Shown here one piece after another: positions 1 to 6,371 of a stretch of 9,886 bases of DNA; position 1 is the stretch's first letter, and every line of letters starts with the position of its first letter. The stretch is from the NCBI GenBank assembly GCA_031290755.1, contig JAITMY010000117.1, positions 1 through 9,886 on the forward strand, given 5' to 3'. The DNA is from Prevotellaceae bacterium. GTDB lineage: Bacteria > Bacteroidota > Bacteroidia > Bacteroidales > UBA932. A program made the translations under genes and the position numbers. A model generated the notes under the pieces. It searched no databases and was not told the DNA's origin. It saw nothing but the letters and a program-made list of their open reading frames with translations.

Positions 1-378
1 CGGCAGGAGCGGTGGCTGCTCTCCAACTCAGAGAAGAAGAAATGGGCAACCTTCGGCACCTTCTACACCGTTTCGCAGATAGACCCGCCGTCGGCCACGC
101 TTGTCGAGCTCGACAAGCAGGCCGACCTCATGCAGCGCGTCCCCAGCACCCGCCTGCTCATCACCGGCCACACCTGCAACCTCGGCTCCTACGAGCGCAA
201 CATCCTCATCGGCCAGCTCCGCGCCGAGGCCGCCAAGGCCTACCTCGCCAAGCTCGGCATCGACCCGCGGCGCATCCTCACCCAGAGCTTGGCCGACTTC
301 GACCCCATCCTGCCCAACACCAGCGAGGCCAACCGCAAGGTCAACCGCTGCATCGAGCTCACCATATTCACAGAGTAG
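1..378 (+). CDS. OmpA-family C-terminal domain protein (3' part only)
   Basis: Reading frame 1 is open from the first base to TAG at 376-378, giving 125 residues of the C-terminus; the start lies outside the window. The last ~85 residues match the OmpA-like peptidoglycan-binding fold: a beta strand ending LLITGHT, then N-x8-RA (the helix with the conserved Arg), a second helix ending YLAKLGIDPRRI, and a terminal block with PNTSEANRKVNR. Such domains anchor outer-membrane or periplasmic proteins non-covalently to the cell wall. Two positions are odd. The Asp of the usual GHTD motif is Cys (codon 175-177), and the second Arg of the usual NRRVE motif is also Cys (NRCIEL). The Arg 15 residues after GHTD, the other known diaminopimelate contact, is retained. 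The upstream part (residues ~1-40) shows no domain I recognise. No strong terminator is visible before the next promoter at 410. Confidence 0.85.
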   Translation, partial: RQERWLLSNSEKKKWATFGTFYTVSQIDPPSATLVELDKQADLMQRVPSTRLLITGHTCNLGSYERNILIGQLRAEAAKAYLAKLGIDPRRILTQSLADFDPILPNTSEANRKVNRCIELTIFTE

Positions 379-409
379 GGACACCGGCAAGCTCTTTTAA
401 GAAAAAAAC

Positions 410-440
410 TTTGGCGCGAAAGGATATTTTTCTACCTTTG
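410..440 (+). promoter_or_regulatory. Bacteroidota-type promoter for ridA
   Basis: TTTG at 410-413 is followed by a 19-base spacer and TACCTTTG at 433-440, matching the phylum's -33 TTTG / -7 TAnnTTTG consensus. The box ends 29 bases before the ridA ATG. The bases after the -33 element (GCGCGAAAG) closely resemble those in the tRNA promoter at 8750. Confidence 0.85.
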
Positions 441-469
441 CACTCCTAAACCACAAAATTAGCTACACT

Positions 470-850
470 ATGAAAAAGTTGATCCAGAGCAGCAACGCTC
501 CCAAGGCCGTGGGGCCATACAGCCAAGCGGTAGAAATTAACGGCACGCTCTACGTGTCGGGGCAAATTCCCATCGACCCCGCCACGGGGCAGCTGGTGCA
601 GGGCAGCATCGCGGAGCAAACCGAGCAGGTGTTCCGCAACATCGCCACCATCCTCACCGAGGCCGGGTACACCTTTGCAGACGTGATGAAAACCACCGTG
701 CTGCTAAAGGACATGGGCGACTTTGCCGCCATGAACGAGGTGTACGGGCGCCACTACCCCGCGCAGCAGCCCGCCCGCTCGGCCTTTCAGGTGGCCAAGC
801 TGCCGCTGGACGCTATGGTGGAGATAGAAACCATAGCCATGAAATCGTAA
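470..850 (+). CDS. ridA: RidA family reactive enamine/imine deaminase
   Basis: 126 residues, the usual length for RidA (YjgF/YER057c/UK114). Enzymes of this family hydrolyse the unstable 2-aminoacrylate and related enamines/imines released by PLP-dependent dehydratases, giving keto acids and ammonia; they act as cytosolic trimers. Visible family signatures are NAPKAVGPYSQA (residues 9-20), VSGQIP (29-34), KTTVLLKDMGDF (74-85) and PARSAFQVAKLP...VEIE (101-120). The residues equivalent to the E. coli RidA active site are present: Tyr17, Ser30, Arg103 and Glu118/Glu120. The Arg that binds the substrate carboxylate marks the archetypal Rid subfamily. The ATG at 470 gives the standard N-terminus and follows an A-rich leader without a Shine-Dalgarno sequence. 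It is 43 bases upstream of a CoA-transferase gene on the same strand with no obvious promoter between, so the two are probably co-transcribed from 410-440. Confidence 0.95.
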   Translation: MKKLIQSSNAPKAVGPYSQAVEINGTLYVSGQIPIDPATGQLVQGSIAEQTEQVFRNIATILTEAGYTFADVMKTTVLLKDMGDFAAMNEVYGRHYPAQQPARSAFQVAKLPLDAMVEIETIAMKS

Positions 851-893
851 ATTACGCTAAACAATCATTAAAACACAACGCTCAACGCCATCC

Positions 894-2201
894 ATGAACA
901 CCACCTACAAAACAGTGTCGGCTGAGGAGGCCGTAAAAGTAGTAAAATCGGGCGACCACGTGCACCTTAGCAGCGTGGCCAGCGCCCCGCAAACGCTCAT
1001 CAAGGCGCTGTGCGCCCGCGGCGACGCCGGCGAGCTGCGCGGCGTGCACATCCACCACCTGCACACCGAAGGCCCAGCGCCCTACACCGAGGCGCGGTAC
1101 GAGGGAGTCTTTCAGCACGACGCCTTCTTCGTGGGCGGCAACGTGCGCAAGAACGTGCAGGCAGGCTACGCCGACTACATCCCCGTCTTCCTGAGCGAAA
1201 CCCAGAAGCTCTACCGCTGCGGCGCCCTGCCCTGCGACGTGGCTATGGTACAGGTTTCGCCGCCCGACAAGCACGGCTTCGTGTCGCTCGGCACCTCGGT
1301 GGACGCCACGCTGGCGGCCATCGAAACGGCCAAGAAGGTCATCGCGGTGGTCAACCCCCACGTGCCGCGCGCGTGGGGCGACGCCATCATTCCGGCGAGC
1401 ATGATAGACCTCTTCGTGGAGGACAGCTCGCCGCTGGAGCCGGCGCACTTCGCCGAGCCAGACGAGGTAGAGCAGGCCATTGGCCGCCACTGCGCCGCGC
1501 TGGTGGAGGACGGCGCCACGCTGCAAATGGGCATCGGCGCCATCCCCAACGCGGTGCTGGCGCAGCTGGGAGGCCACAAGAACCTCGGCATCCACACTGA
1601 AATGTTTGCCGACGGCGTGCTTGAGCTGGTGGACAAGGGCGTGGTGAACGGCGCCGCCAAGGCCATCGACCGCGGCAAAATGGTGTCCACCTTCCTCATG
1701 GGGTCGCAAAAGGTGTACGACTTCATTGACGACAACCCCATGGTGGCGATGATGGACGTGGCCTACACCAACGACCCCTTCGTCATTGCCAAGAACCCAA
1801 GGGTAACGGCCATCAACTCGGCGCTACAGGTGGACATCACGGGGCAGGTGTGCGCCGACTCGCTGGGCACCAAATTCTACTCCGGCGTGGGCGGGCAGGT
1901 GGACTTCATCTACGGGGCGTCGCTCTCGCAGGGCGGCAAGGCCATAGTGGCCATGCCCTCCGTAACCAACAAGGGGATGAGCAAAATAGCGCCGGTGCTG
2001 GCGCCGGGCGCGGGCGTGGTAACCACCCGCAGCCACGTCCACTGGCTGGTAACCGAGTACGGCGCCGTGAACCTCTACGGGAGGAGCCTACAGGAGCGTG
2101 CCAAGCTCATCATCAGCGTAGCCCACCCCAGCCACCGCGAGGAGTTGGACAAGGCGGCCTTCGAGCGCTTTGGCCCCCACTTTCACTTTGTGCAACCTTA
2201 A
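894..2201 (+). CDS. acetyl-CoA hydrolase/4-hydroxybutyrate CoA-transferase family protein
   Basis: 435 residues, normal for the Cat2/AbfT branch of the class I CoA-transferase (acetyl-CoA hydrolase/transferase) family. These enzymes move CoA between a short acyl-CoA and acetate, or hydrolyse it, through a glutamyl-CoA thioester. The catalytic Glu is visible as Glu236 in GIHTEMFADG. Other family blocks are the glycine-rich loop QMGIGAIPNAV (211-221), GVGGQVDFIYGA (331-342), and TRSHVHWLVTEYGAVNL (378-394). An N-terminal domain covers ~1-190 and a C-terminal domain ~200-435. Substrate cannot be read from sequence: 4-hydroxybutyrate, butyrate, propionate and succinate versions exist, and anaerobic Bacteroidales use such enzymes in amino-acid fermentation. 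Next to ridA, a role in amino-acid or fatty-acid fermentation is an inference. ATG at 894 is the first in-frame start with a full family N-terminus; the leader is AT-rich without a Shine-Dalgarno sequence. Confidence 0.93.
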   Translation: MNTTYKTVSAEEAVKVVKSGDHVHLSSVASAPQTLIKALCARGDAGELRGVHIHHLHTEGPAPYTEARYEGVFQHDAFFVGGNVRKNVQAGYADYIPVFLSETQKLYRCGALPCDVAMVQVSPPDKHGFVSLGTSVDATLAAIETAKKVIAVVNPHVPRAWGDAIIPASMIDLFVEDSSPLEPAHFAEPDEVEQAIGRHCAALVEDGATLQMGIGAIPNAVLAQLGGHKNLGIHTEMFADGVLELVDKGVVNGAAKAIDRGKMVSTFLMGSQKVYDFIDDNPMVAMMDVAYTNDPFVIAKNPRVTAINSALQVDITGQVCADSLGTKFYSGVGGQVDFIYGASLSQGGKAIVAMPSVTNKGMSKIAPVLAPGAGVVTTRSHVHWLVTEYGAVNLYGRSLQERAKLIISVAHPSHREELDKAAFERFGPHFHFVQP

Positions 2202-2230
2202 AACCTTTAAACCCAAAAACCCAAAACACC

Positions 2231-2845
2231 ATGAACACAAACAAAGTACTAATGGAGCAGGCCCGCGCCTCGCTCCGCGGCAAGTGGGGCAAGGCCGTGC
2301 CCGCCGCGCTGATCTACCTCTTGGTAGCGAGCCTGCCGTCGCTGACAGGCTTACCCCTCTACGCCAGCCCCGGCTCCAGCCTCAGCTCTTTGGTAACGCT
2401 GCTGCTGGCCGGCCCCATGGCCCTGGGCTTCTACTCGTTTATCCTTGCGCTGTCGAGGGAGCAGCCCGTCATCATTGACTTGGTGTTTAGCGGCTTCAAA
2501 AGGTTTGGCACCGCGCTGGCCGCCTACCTGCTGATGTTCATCTTTGTGCTGCTGTGGACGCTGCTGCTGATTGTGCCCGGCATCATTGCCGCCATCGCCT
2601 ACTCGCAGACCTACTACCTCCTCATCGACGAGCCGGAGCTCGACGCCTACGACGCCCTCTGCAAGAGCAAGAAGATGATGCGCGGCTACAAGTGGAAGTA
2701 CTGCTGCCTACAGCTTCGCTTCCTTGGGTGGGTGCTGCTCTGCGTGCTGACGCTGGGCATCGGCCTCCTGTGGGTAGTGCCCTACGTACAAACCGCCACC
2801 GCCAAGTTCTACGAAGAGCTGCGGGCCAGCTACAGCGAGGTGTAA
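2231..2845 (+). CDS. DUF975 family integral membrane protein
   Basis: 204 residues from the ATG at 2231. The open frame extends further upstream, but only through the end of the CoA-transferase gene, so that part is a shadow. An ATG at 2252 (MEQAR) is a possible alternative start. Family features are an N-terminal ARASLRGKWGKAV helix, FSGFKRFG (86-93), and the loop DALCKSKKMMRGYKWKY (141-157) between membrane blocks. Hydrophobic stretches lie at about 22-44, 52-74, 93-124 and 158-188, suggesting four to six membrane spans in the inner membrane. DUF975 proteins are widespread and of unknown function; some accompany transport or envelope genes. The gene starts 29 bases after the CoA-transferase stop behind an A-rich leader and is probably the last gene of the ridA run. 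It converges on the ATPase gene at 3005. Confidence 0.88.
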   Translation: MNTNKVLMEQARASLRGKWGKAVPAALIYLLVASLPSLTGLPLYASPGSSLSSLVTLLLAGPMALGFYSFILALSREQPVIIDLVFSGFKRFGTALAAYLLMFIFVLLWTLLLIVPGIIAAIAYSQTYYLLIDEPELDAYDALCKSKKMMRGYKWKYCCLQLRFLGWVLLCVLTLGIGLLWVVPYVQTATAKFYEELRASYSEV

Positions 2846-2881
2846 GCATCCGGCAGGCTGCCTCGCAGCACACCGCACTAA

Positions 2882-2990
2882 TAAGGGTGCCTTATCAACG
2901 TTGTTAAGGGTGCGTTAGCAGCGTTGTTAAGGCACCCTTAACAGCGCTGCTAAGGCACCCTCAGCAGCGCTGCTAAGGCACCCCCACCCC
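2882..2990. repeat. 23-bp tandem repeat made of alternating palindromes
   Basis: Four full 23-base units begin at 2883, 2906, 2929 and 2952, and a degenerate partial fifth at 2975. Each unit joins a near-palindromic core of the type TAAGGSWSCCTTA to a second palindrome, AGCAGCGCTGCT in its best form. The core at 2882-2894 is the exact reverse complement of the core at 2928-2940. The array fills most of the gap between two convergent genes and could fold into hairpins in either transcript, so it may serve as a two-way terminator; there is no T-tract. There are no unique spacers between units. Confidence 0.85.
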
Positions 2991-3004
2991 ACGGGGAGCC
3001 GCGC

Positions 3005-4576
3005 TTACCCCACCAGCCACCTTTTTATTGTCCGCTCCTCGGCGCTGAACTCGGCGCCCACCTTCACCACCTTGCGCCCGTCGGTGGCGTAGGGCAGGTG
3101 GTAGCCCCGGTCGCTTATCTGCCGCAGGGCATCCACGGCGCTGGCCTGCTCGGTGATTTTGCACTCGAAGACGTACACCGTGCTGCCCGCCACCACCACC
3201 GCGTCGGCGCGGCCTCGGGCGCTGTGCACCTCCGAGAGGACAAACTGCCCCATGAGCTTAAAGATAAGGTAGAAGCCGTAGTGGTAGTGCTTTTCGGTGG
3301 TGTCGTTCAGGTCGTAGGGGATGTCGGCAAAGAGCGCGCGGAGGCGCCCCATGAAGCTGTCCACCTCGCCCGCCAGCAGCTCGTCAATGAACGTGCCCAC
3401 CCAGAAGTCTTGGCACACCACGGGGCTTGGCACGTACAGGGGCAGCAGCTCGCTCAGAAAGGCGTACTCTACCTCGCCGTTGGGGAAGCCCAGCGTGTAG
3501 GCCTCGTACTGCGGGCGGTAGCCCTTGATGGTGAGGTAGCCGCTCTGGTAGAGCACGGGTATGGGGTTGCTGTTGTCGGCGCGGTAGTCGGTAACAGAGC
3601 GGGCGGATATGGTGATGTCGTTCTCCAGCTTGCGGATATCGAAGTCCGCGTTCTTGAGCATCTTGACCAGAAACGTAGGCGTTCCTGTCTTGAACCAGTA
3701 GTCGCGAAAGGCTTGCGAGTTGAACGTGTTGAGCAGGCTGAAGGGGTTGTACATCCCCTCGCTGTTCATGGCGAAGTGGTAGCCGTCGTAGCGCTTTTTC
3801 AGCTCGGCGAGGGTTGCCTTGTAGGACATTTTTTGCTTTTTGGCAAGTGTGCGTATTTCCGGCTCAAAGTGTTGCAGCAGCTCTGTCTCTGATATGCCGC
3901 AGATGCCCGCATATTCTTCATCCATGCTGATGTCCACGAGCTGGTTGAGGTCGCTGAATATGCTCACCTGCGAGAACTTGGTTACGCCCGTGAGCATCAC
4001 GAAGCGCAGGTAGGCGTCTGACCCCTTGATTACGCCGTAGAAGCCCTTGAAGAACGTGCGAAACTCTTCGCTCCGCTGCGGGTTGTCCATCGTTTCCAGC
4101 AGCGGCTTGTCGTACTCGTCGATGAGCACCACCACCTTGAGGCCGGTGTGCTCGCAGGTGTACTGGATGAGGTTGCGAAAGCGGGCGGATAAGTCGCTGC
4201 CCTCTTGCACGGGGCACTGCCACTTTGCCTCAAAATCATGCAGGAGGCTGTTGAGGTGTGAGCGTAGCGCGCTCATCCCGTCGCCGCCGTAGTTGGCGCC
4301 GTTGAAGTCTATGTGGAACACGGGGTAGGCCGTCCACTCCTTCTCCAGCGCCTCTACCGCCAGCCCTTCAAACAGCTCTTTTTTGCCGAGGAAGTAGGCC
4401 TTGAGCGTGGTTATCAGCAAGCTCTTGCCGAAGCGGCGCGGGCGCCCCAGAAAGTAGGGCTTTTCGCTCCGCGTGAGCTGGTAAATGTAGCCGGTTTTGT
4501 CCACGTAAAGGCACCCGCCCCGGCGCAGCTTCTCAAAATCCTGTATGCCTACAGGTAGCTCGCGATTGTTTTCCAT
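3005..4576 (-). CDS. AAA-ATPase-like protein with PD-(D/E)XK nuclease-like domain (DUF1703 type)
   Basis: 523 residues, the common length for this accessory family. The N-terminal AAA-ATPase-like domain opens with LPVGIQDFEKLRRGGCLYVDKT (residues 7-28). It has an unusual P-loop, GRPRRFGKS (44-52), and a Walker B strand VVVLIDEYDKP (148-158), followed by FFKGFYGVIKG and the sensor-like block VMLTGVTKFSQVSIFSDLN. The C-terminal part (~400-523) resembles the PDDEXK_9 (DUF1703) nuclease fold: GRADAVV (455-461, Asp457), then FECK (470-473, Glu471 and Lys473) and a later Gln486. The biochemical role is unknown; copies are numerous in Bacteroidota and gut bacteria, and whether they cut DNA is not established. 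The gene has a strong Shine-Dalgarno sequence, unlike its neighbours, and follows the CHU_C gene by 39 bases on the same strand. Its central part is about 52% GC in two sampled lines, lower than the ~65-70% of nearby housekeeping genes. Confidence 0.92.
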   Translation of the reverse strand: MENNRELPVGIQDFEKLRRGGCLYVDKTGYIYQLTRSEKPYFLGRPRRFGKSLLITTLKAYFLGKKELFEGLAVEALEKEWTAYPVFHIDFNGANYGGDGMSALRSHLNSLLHDFEAKWQCPVQEGSDLSARFRNLIQYTCEHTGLKVVVLIDEYDKPLLETMDNPQRSEEFRTFFKGFYGVIKGSDAYLRFVMLTGVTKFSQVSIFSDLNQLVDISMDEEYAGICGISETELLQHFEPEIRTLAKKQKMSYKATLAELKKRYDGYHFAMNSEGMYNPFSLLNTFNSQAFRDYWFKTGTPTFLVKMLKNADFDIRKLENDITISARSVTDYRADNSNPIPVLYQSGYLTIKGYRPQYEAYTLGFPNGEVEYAFLSELLPLYVPSPVVCQDFWVGTFIDELLAGEVDSFMGRLRALFADIPYDLNDTTEKHYHYGFYLIFKLMGQFVLSEVHSARGRADAVVVAGSTVYVFECKITEQASAVDALRQISDRGYHLPYATDGRKVVKVGAEFSAEERTIKRWLVG

Positions 4577-4580
4577 TGTA

Positions 4581-4590
4581 TCCTCCTTTA
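4581..4590 (-). promoter_or_regulatory. strong Shine-Dalgarno sequence for the DUF1703 ATPase
   Basis: On the minus strand the bases read TAAAGGAGGA, with AAGGAGGA ending four bases before the ATG at 4576. It confirms this start. Such a complete anti-16S match is uncommon in Bacteroidota, and no other gene in the window has one. Confidence 0.8.
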
Positions 4591-4615
4591 TATATAGCGT
4601 TTTTCCTTTTGCCCC

Positions 4616-6280
4616 CTACTCCCCGTTGAACAGGTGGAAGTAGCCTTTGAGCGTTTGCTTGATTGGCCTTCGCTGCTTGCTGTAGCCTGCTGCGCGAATG
4701 ATGTAGAAGTACACGCCGGCGGGCGCGAGGCTGTTGGTGCCGCGCAGCTTTCCGTCCCAGGCAAACAGCACGTCGCGGCTGCTGAAGGCCAGCTGCCCGT
4801 AGCGGTTCATGATGCTGACGTCGATGGACTCCACCGAGTGCACGTTCGTGGCGGGGTCTTTTATCTGGAACAGGTCGTTTTGGCCGTCGCCGTTGGGGGT
4901 GAGCACGGGGGGGATGGCGCTCTGGGTGATGAGGTACTCGGCCACCTCTACGGTTACCGTGTCGGTGCTCTGGCAGCCGTGCCGGTTGAGCACCGTGAGG
5001 GCTATGGGGTACTTGCCGGGCTGGTAGGGCTTGGCGGGGTGCACGGCCTCGGCGGAGTCGGTGGTAAGCACCTGCGGCCACAGCAGCGGCGGCGTGGCCT
5101 TGGGGTCGTTCTCCGGCAGCTCGTACAGGTTGGAAAACAGCTCCCACGTGAACGTGGCGCTATCCTTGGCGTTGAGCGATGCGTTGGCCAAGCGCACGGA
5201 CAGCGGGGCGTCCTCCGGCGTGTCGTCCGTTTTCTCCTCCCAGCCTGCGCTGTCGCCGCTGTCGCCGCCTCGCCCTACGTACAGCTTCAGCTTGGCGTGG
5301 GTGGCGTGCGCCTCGATGCTATCGGTTTCGCGCTCCCGCTGCACCCCGAAGTAGCTTTCGACCTCCACCTTATACTTGGCGTCGTAGAAGGGCGTGGGGA
5401 CGTAGGCGTTGAACGAGTGCTTCCACTCGTCGCCCGCCTCCACGTCGGCGTCCTTGTGTATGTCGCCGGGGGTGGTGCTCCACGCCACGCTCTTGATGTA
5501 GCAGTCGAGGCAGTCGGGGTAGGTGCGCTGCTCCTTGCGGGGGGTGCGCCACAGGTCGAGGTAGGCGTAGGTGTAGTAGCCCTCGTTGATGCCCGCGGGG
5601 TAGAAGATGGCCCGCAGGTTGAGGAACTCGCAGTCCTGCGAAATCTTTGCGATGCTGTCGATGCGGAACGTGTCGAGCACTACCCATGCCCCGAAGGTGT
5701 CGGCAGGCGCGAGGGCCACGCCCACGTGCACGGGCAGGGCTGCCTGCCGGCGGATGGTGTCGTTGCTGCTATCTACGGTGCAAAAGGAGCTGCATATCAC
5801 GATGCTGTCTATGGTTCGCAGCGTATCGGTCAGCACGCGGTAGTAGCCCGCGCCCACGCTGTCGGGCAGCGCGGAGGCGCTGCGGGGGCTGGCGCAGGTA
5901 ACCTGCATTGGGAGGCGGCTGCCGCAGTCGCTGCTGTCGCGCTCCAGCGGCGTGAAGAGGTCGCGGGGGGGGGCGGTGTCGAGGGGCACCGTGTCTATCC
6001 AGATGGTTTGGAACGTCAGGCTGGCCGTGTCGAGCCGCTGCCACGTGAAGCGTGCCGCCCGCCCGCTGGGCTGCTCGGCGGAGAGCAGGCCGGCGTGGTT
6101 CGTAAAGACGAGCACCCTGTCCTGCACCCTGCTCAGGGGGCGGTAGGTGGTGGTGTCGCTCGGCGCCTGCACGATGGGGCGATACTTGGTGGTGTCGCTA
6201 AACGCCGGAGCCTCGGCGCCTATCTGTGCAAGGGCGCTCGCCGGCGCCAGCAGCAAAAGGGAAAGTAGCAGCTTGGTCAT
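4616..6280 (-). CDS. type IX-secreted protein with PKD-like region and CHU_C (gliding motility-associated) C-terminal domain
   Basis: 554 residues with a clear signal peptide: MTK, a Leu-rich core, and the likely cleavage region ASALAQ around residues 14-19. The central region is rich in Asp, Thr and Ser, with eight cysteines (119, 129, 163, 167, 217, 257, 260, 436), and no enzyme motif that I can see. Residues ~360-447 look like a PKD/Ig-like beta domain ending TVLNRHGCQSTDTVTVEVAE. Residues ~458-554 are a CHU_C domain: LTPNGDGQNDLF, then SIMNRYGQLAF, WDGKLRG and PAGVYFYIIRA. This domain is the type B sorting signal for the type IX secretion system, so the product is probably exported through the outer membrane and surface-attached or released. 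A 13-residue period repeats SDTTxYRP at 28-35 and 41-48. The coding strand holds a run of nine C at codons 103-106. The function of the cargo region is unknown. Confidence 0.9.
   Translation of the reverse strand: MTKLLLSLLLLAPASALAQIGAEAPAFSDTTKYRPIVQAPSDTTTYRPLSRVQDRVLVFTNHAGLLSAEQPSGRAARFTWQRLDTASLTFQTIWIDTVPLDTAPPRDLFTPLERDSSDCGSRLPMQVTCASPRSASALPDSVGAGYYRVLTDTLRTIDSIVICSSFCTVDSSNDTIRRQAALPVHVGVALAPADTFGAWVVLDTFRIDSIAKISQDCEFLNLRAIFYPAGINEGYYTYAYLDLWRTPRKEQRTYPDCLDCYIKSVAWSTTPGDIHKDADVEAGDEWKHSFNAYVPTPFYDAKYKVEVESYFGVQRERETDSIEAHATHAKLKLYVGRGGDSGDSAGWEEKTDDTPEDAPLSVRLANASLNAKDSATFTWELFSNLYELPENDPKATPPLLWPQVLTTDSAEAVHPAKPYQPGKYPIALTVLNRHGCQSTDTVTVEVAEYLITQSAIPPVLTPNGDGQNDLFQIKDPATNVHSVESIDVSIMNRYGQLAFSSRDVLFAWDGKLRGTNSLAPAGVYFYIIRAAGYSKQRRPIKQTLKGYFHLFNGE
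5965..5973. repeat. homopolymer G9 (C9 on the coding strand) inside the secreted-protein gene
   Basis: Nine G in a row on the plus strand encode part of Ala103-Pro-Pro-Arg106 of the minus-strand CHU_C protein. Tracts of this length can slip during replication. One extra C would put translation into a frame that runs to a stop at 5769, giving a product of roughly 170 residues. Confidence 0.9.
6137..6199. repeat. short direct repeat within the signal-proximal part of the CHU_C gene
   Basis: Bases 6137-6160 and 6176-6199 match at 21 of 24 positions, with a 39-base period. They encode SDTTTYRP (residues 41-48) and SDTTKYRP (28-35), so this is an in-frame duplication of a 13-residue unit just after the signal peptide. 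Confidence 0.8.
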
Positions 6281-6312
6281 CTGTTTTTTACTTTTTTATT
6301 TCCGTAGTGGGG

Positions 6313-6342
6313 CAAAGATAGGAAAAAAACGAACGGCGCAAA
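6313..6342 (-). promoter_or_regulatory. promoter for the CHU_C protein gene (minus strand)
   Basis: On the minus strand TATCTTTG lies at 6320-6313, with TTTG (TTTGCGCC) at 6342-6339 and an 18-base spacer. The box ends 32 bases before the ATG at 6280, and the leader is A-rich. Confidence 0.75.
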
Positions 6343-6353
6343 AAGATTTTTCC

Positions 6354-6361
6354 TATCTTTG
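6354..6361 (+). promoter_or_regulatory. -7 box of the HD-lpxD promoter
   Basis: TATCTTTG lies at 6354-6361. No TTTG stands at the expected -33 position (6331-6334 is GAAC), but the region from 6335 (GGCGCAAAAAGA) resembles the same region of the ridA promoter. The box ends only 10 bases before the HD gene's ATG, implying a 5' leader of a few bases. Confidence 0.75.
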
Positions 6362-6371
6362 CCCCCGCAAC

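Larger units (their letters stand above)
6309..6365. repeat. perfect 19-bp inverted repeat holding both divergent -7 boxes
   Basis: GGGGCAAAGATAGGAAAAA at 6309-6327 is the exact reverse complement of 6347-6365, with a 19-base centre. Each arm contains one TATCTTTG box pointing outward. The identity extends well beyond the eight-base promoter element on both sides. Confidence 0.9.

Noticed and set aside
379..409. Terminator after the OmpA-domain gene
   Set aside because: Only a weak AT-rich stem can be drawn before the next promoter, and no T-tract follows.
2882..2990. CRISPR array
   Set aside because: The 23-base units abut with no unique spacers and no cas genes are near.
3098..3892. 264-codon + strand frame opposite the DUF1703 ATPase
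   Set aside because: The opposite strand carries a full-length protein with P-loop, Walker B and PD-(D/E)XK motifs; the plus frame looks like shadow translation.
4634..6268. 544-codon open frame on the + strand, antisense to the CHU_C gene
   Set aside because: It mirrors the real gene almost end to end, as happens with GC-biased codons. The minus frame has a signal peptide, a PKD-like region and a CHU_C domain; the plus frame has no recognisable motif.
6147..6371. 75-codon upstream extension of the HD gene (and likewise 1850-2230 before DUF975)
   Set aside because: The extensions run through a neighbouring gene and, for HD, through the promoter; the conserved N-terminal motifs place the starts at 6372 and 2231.
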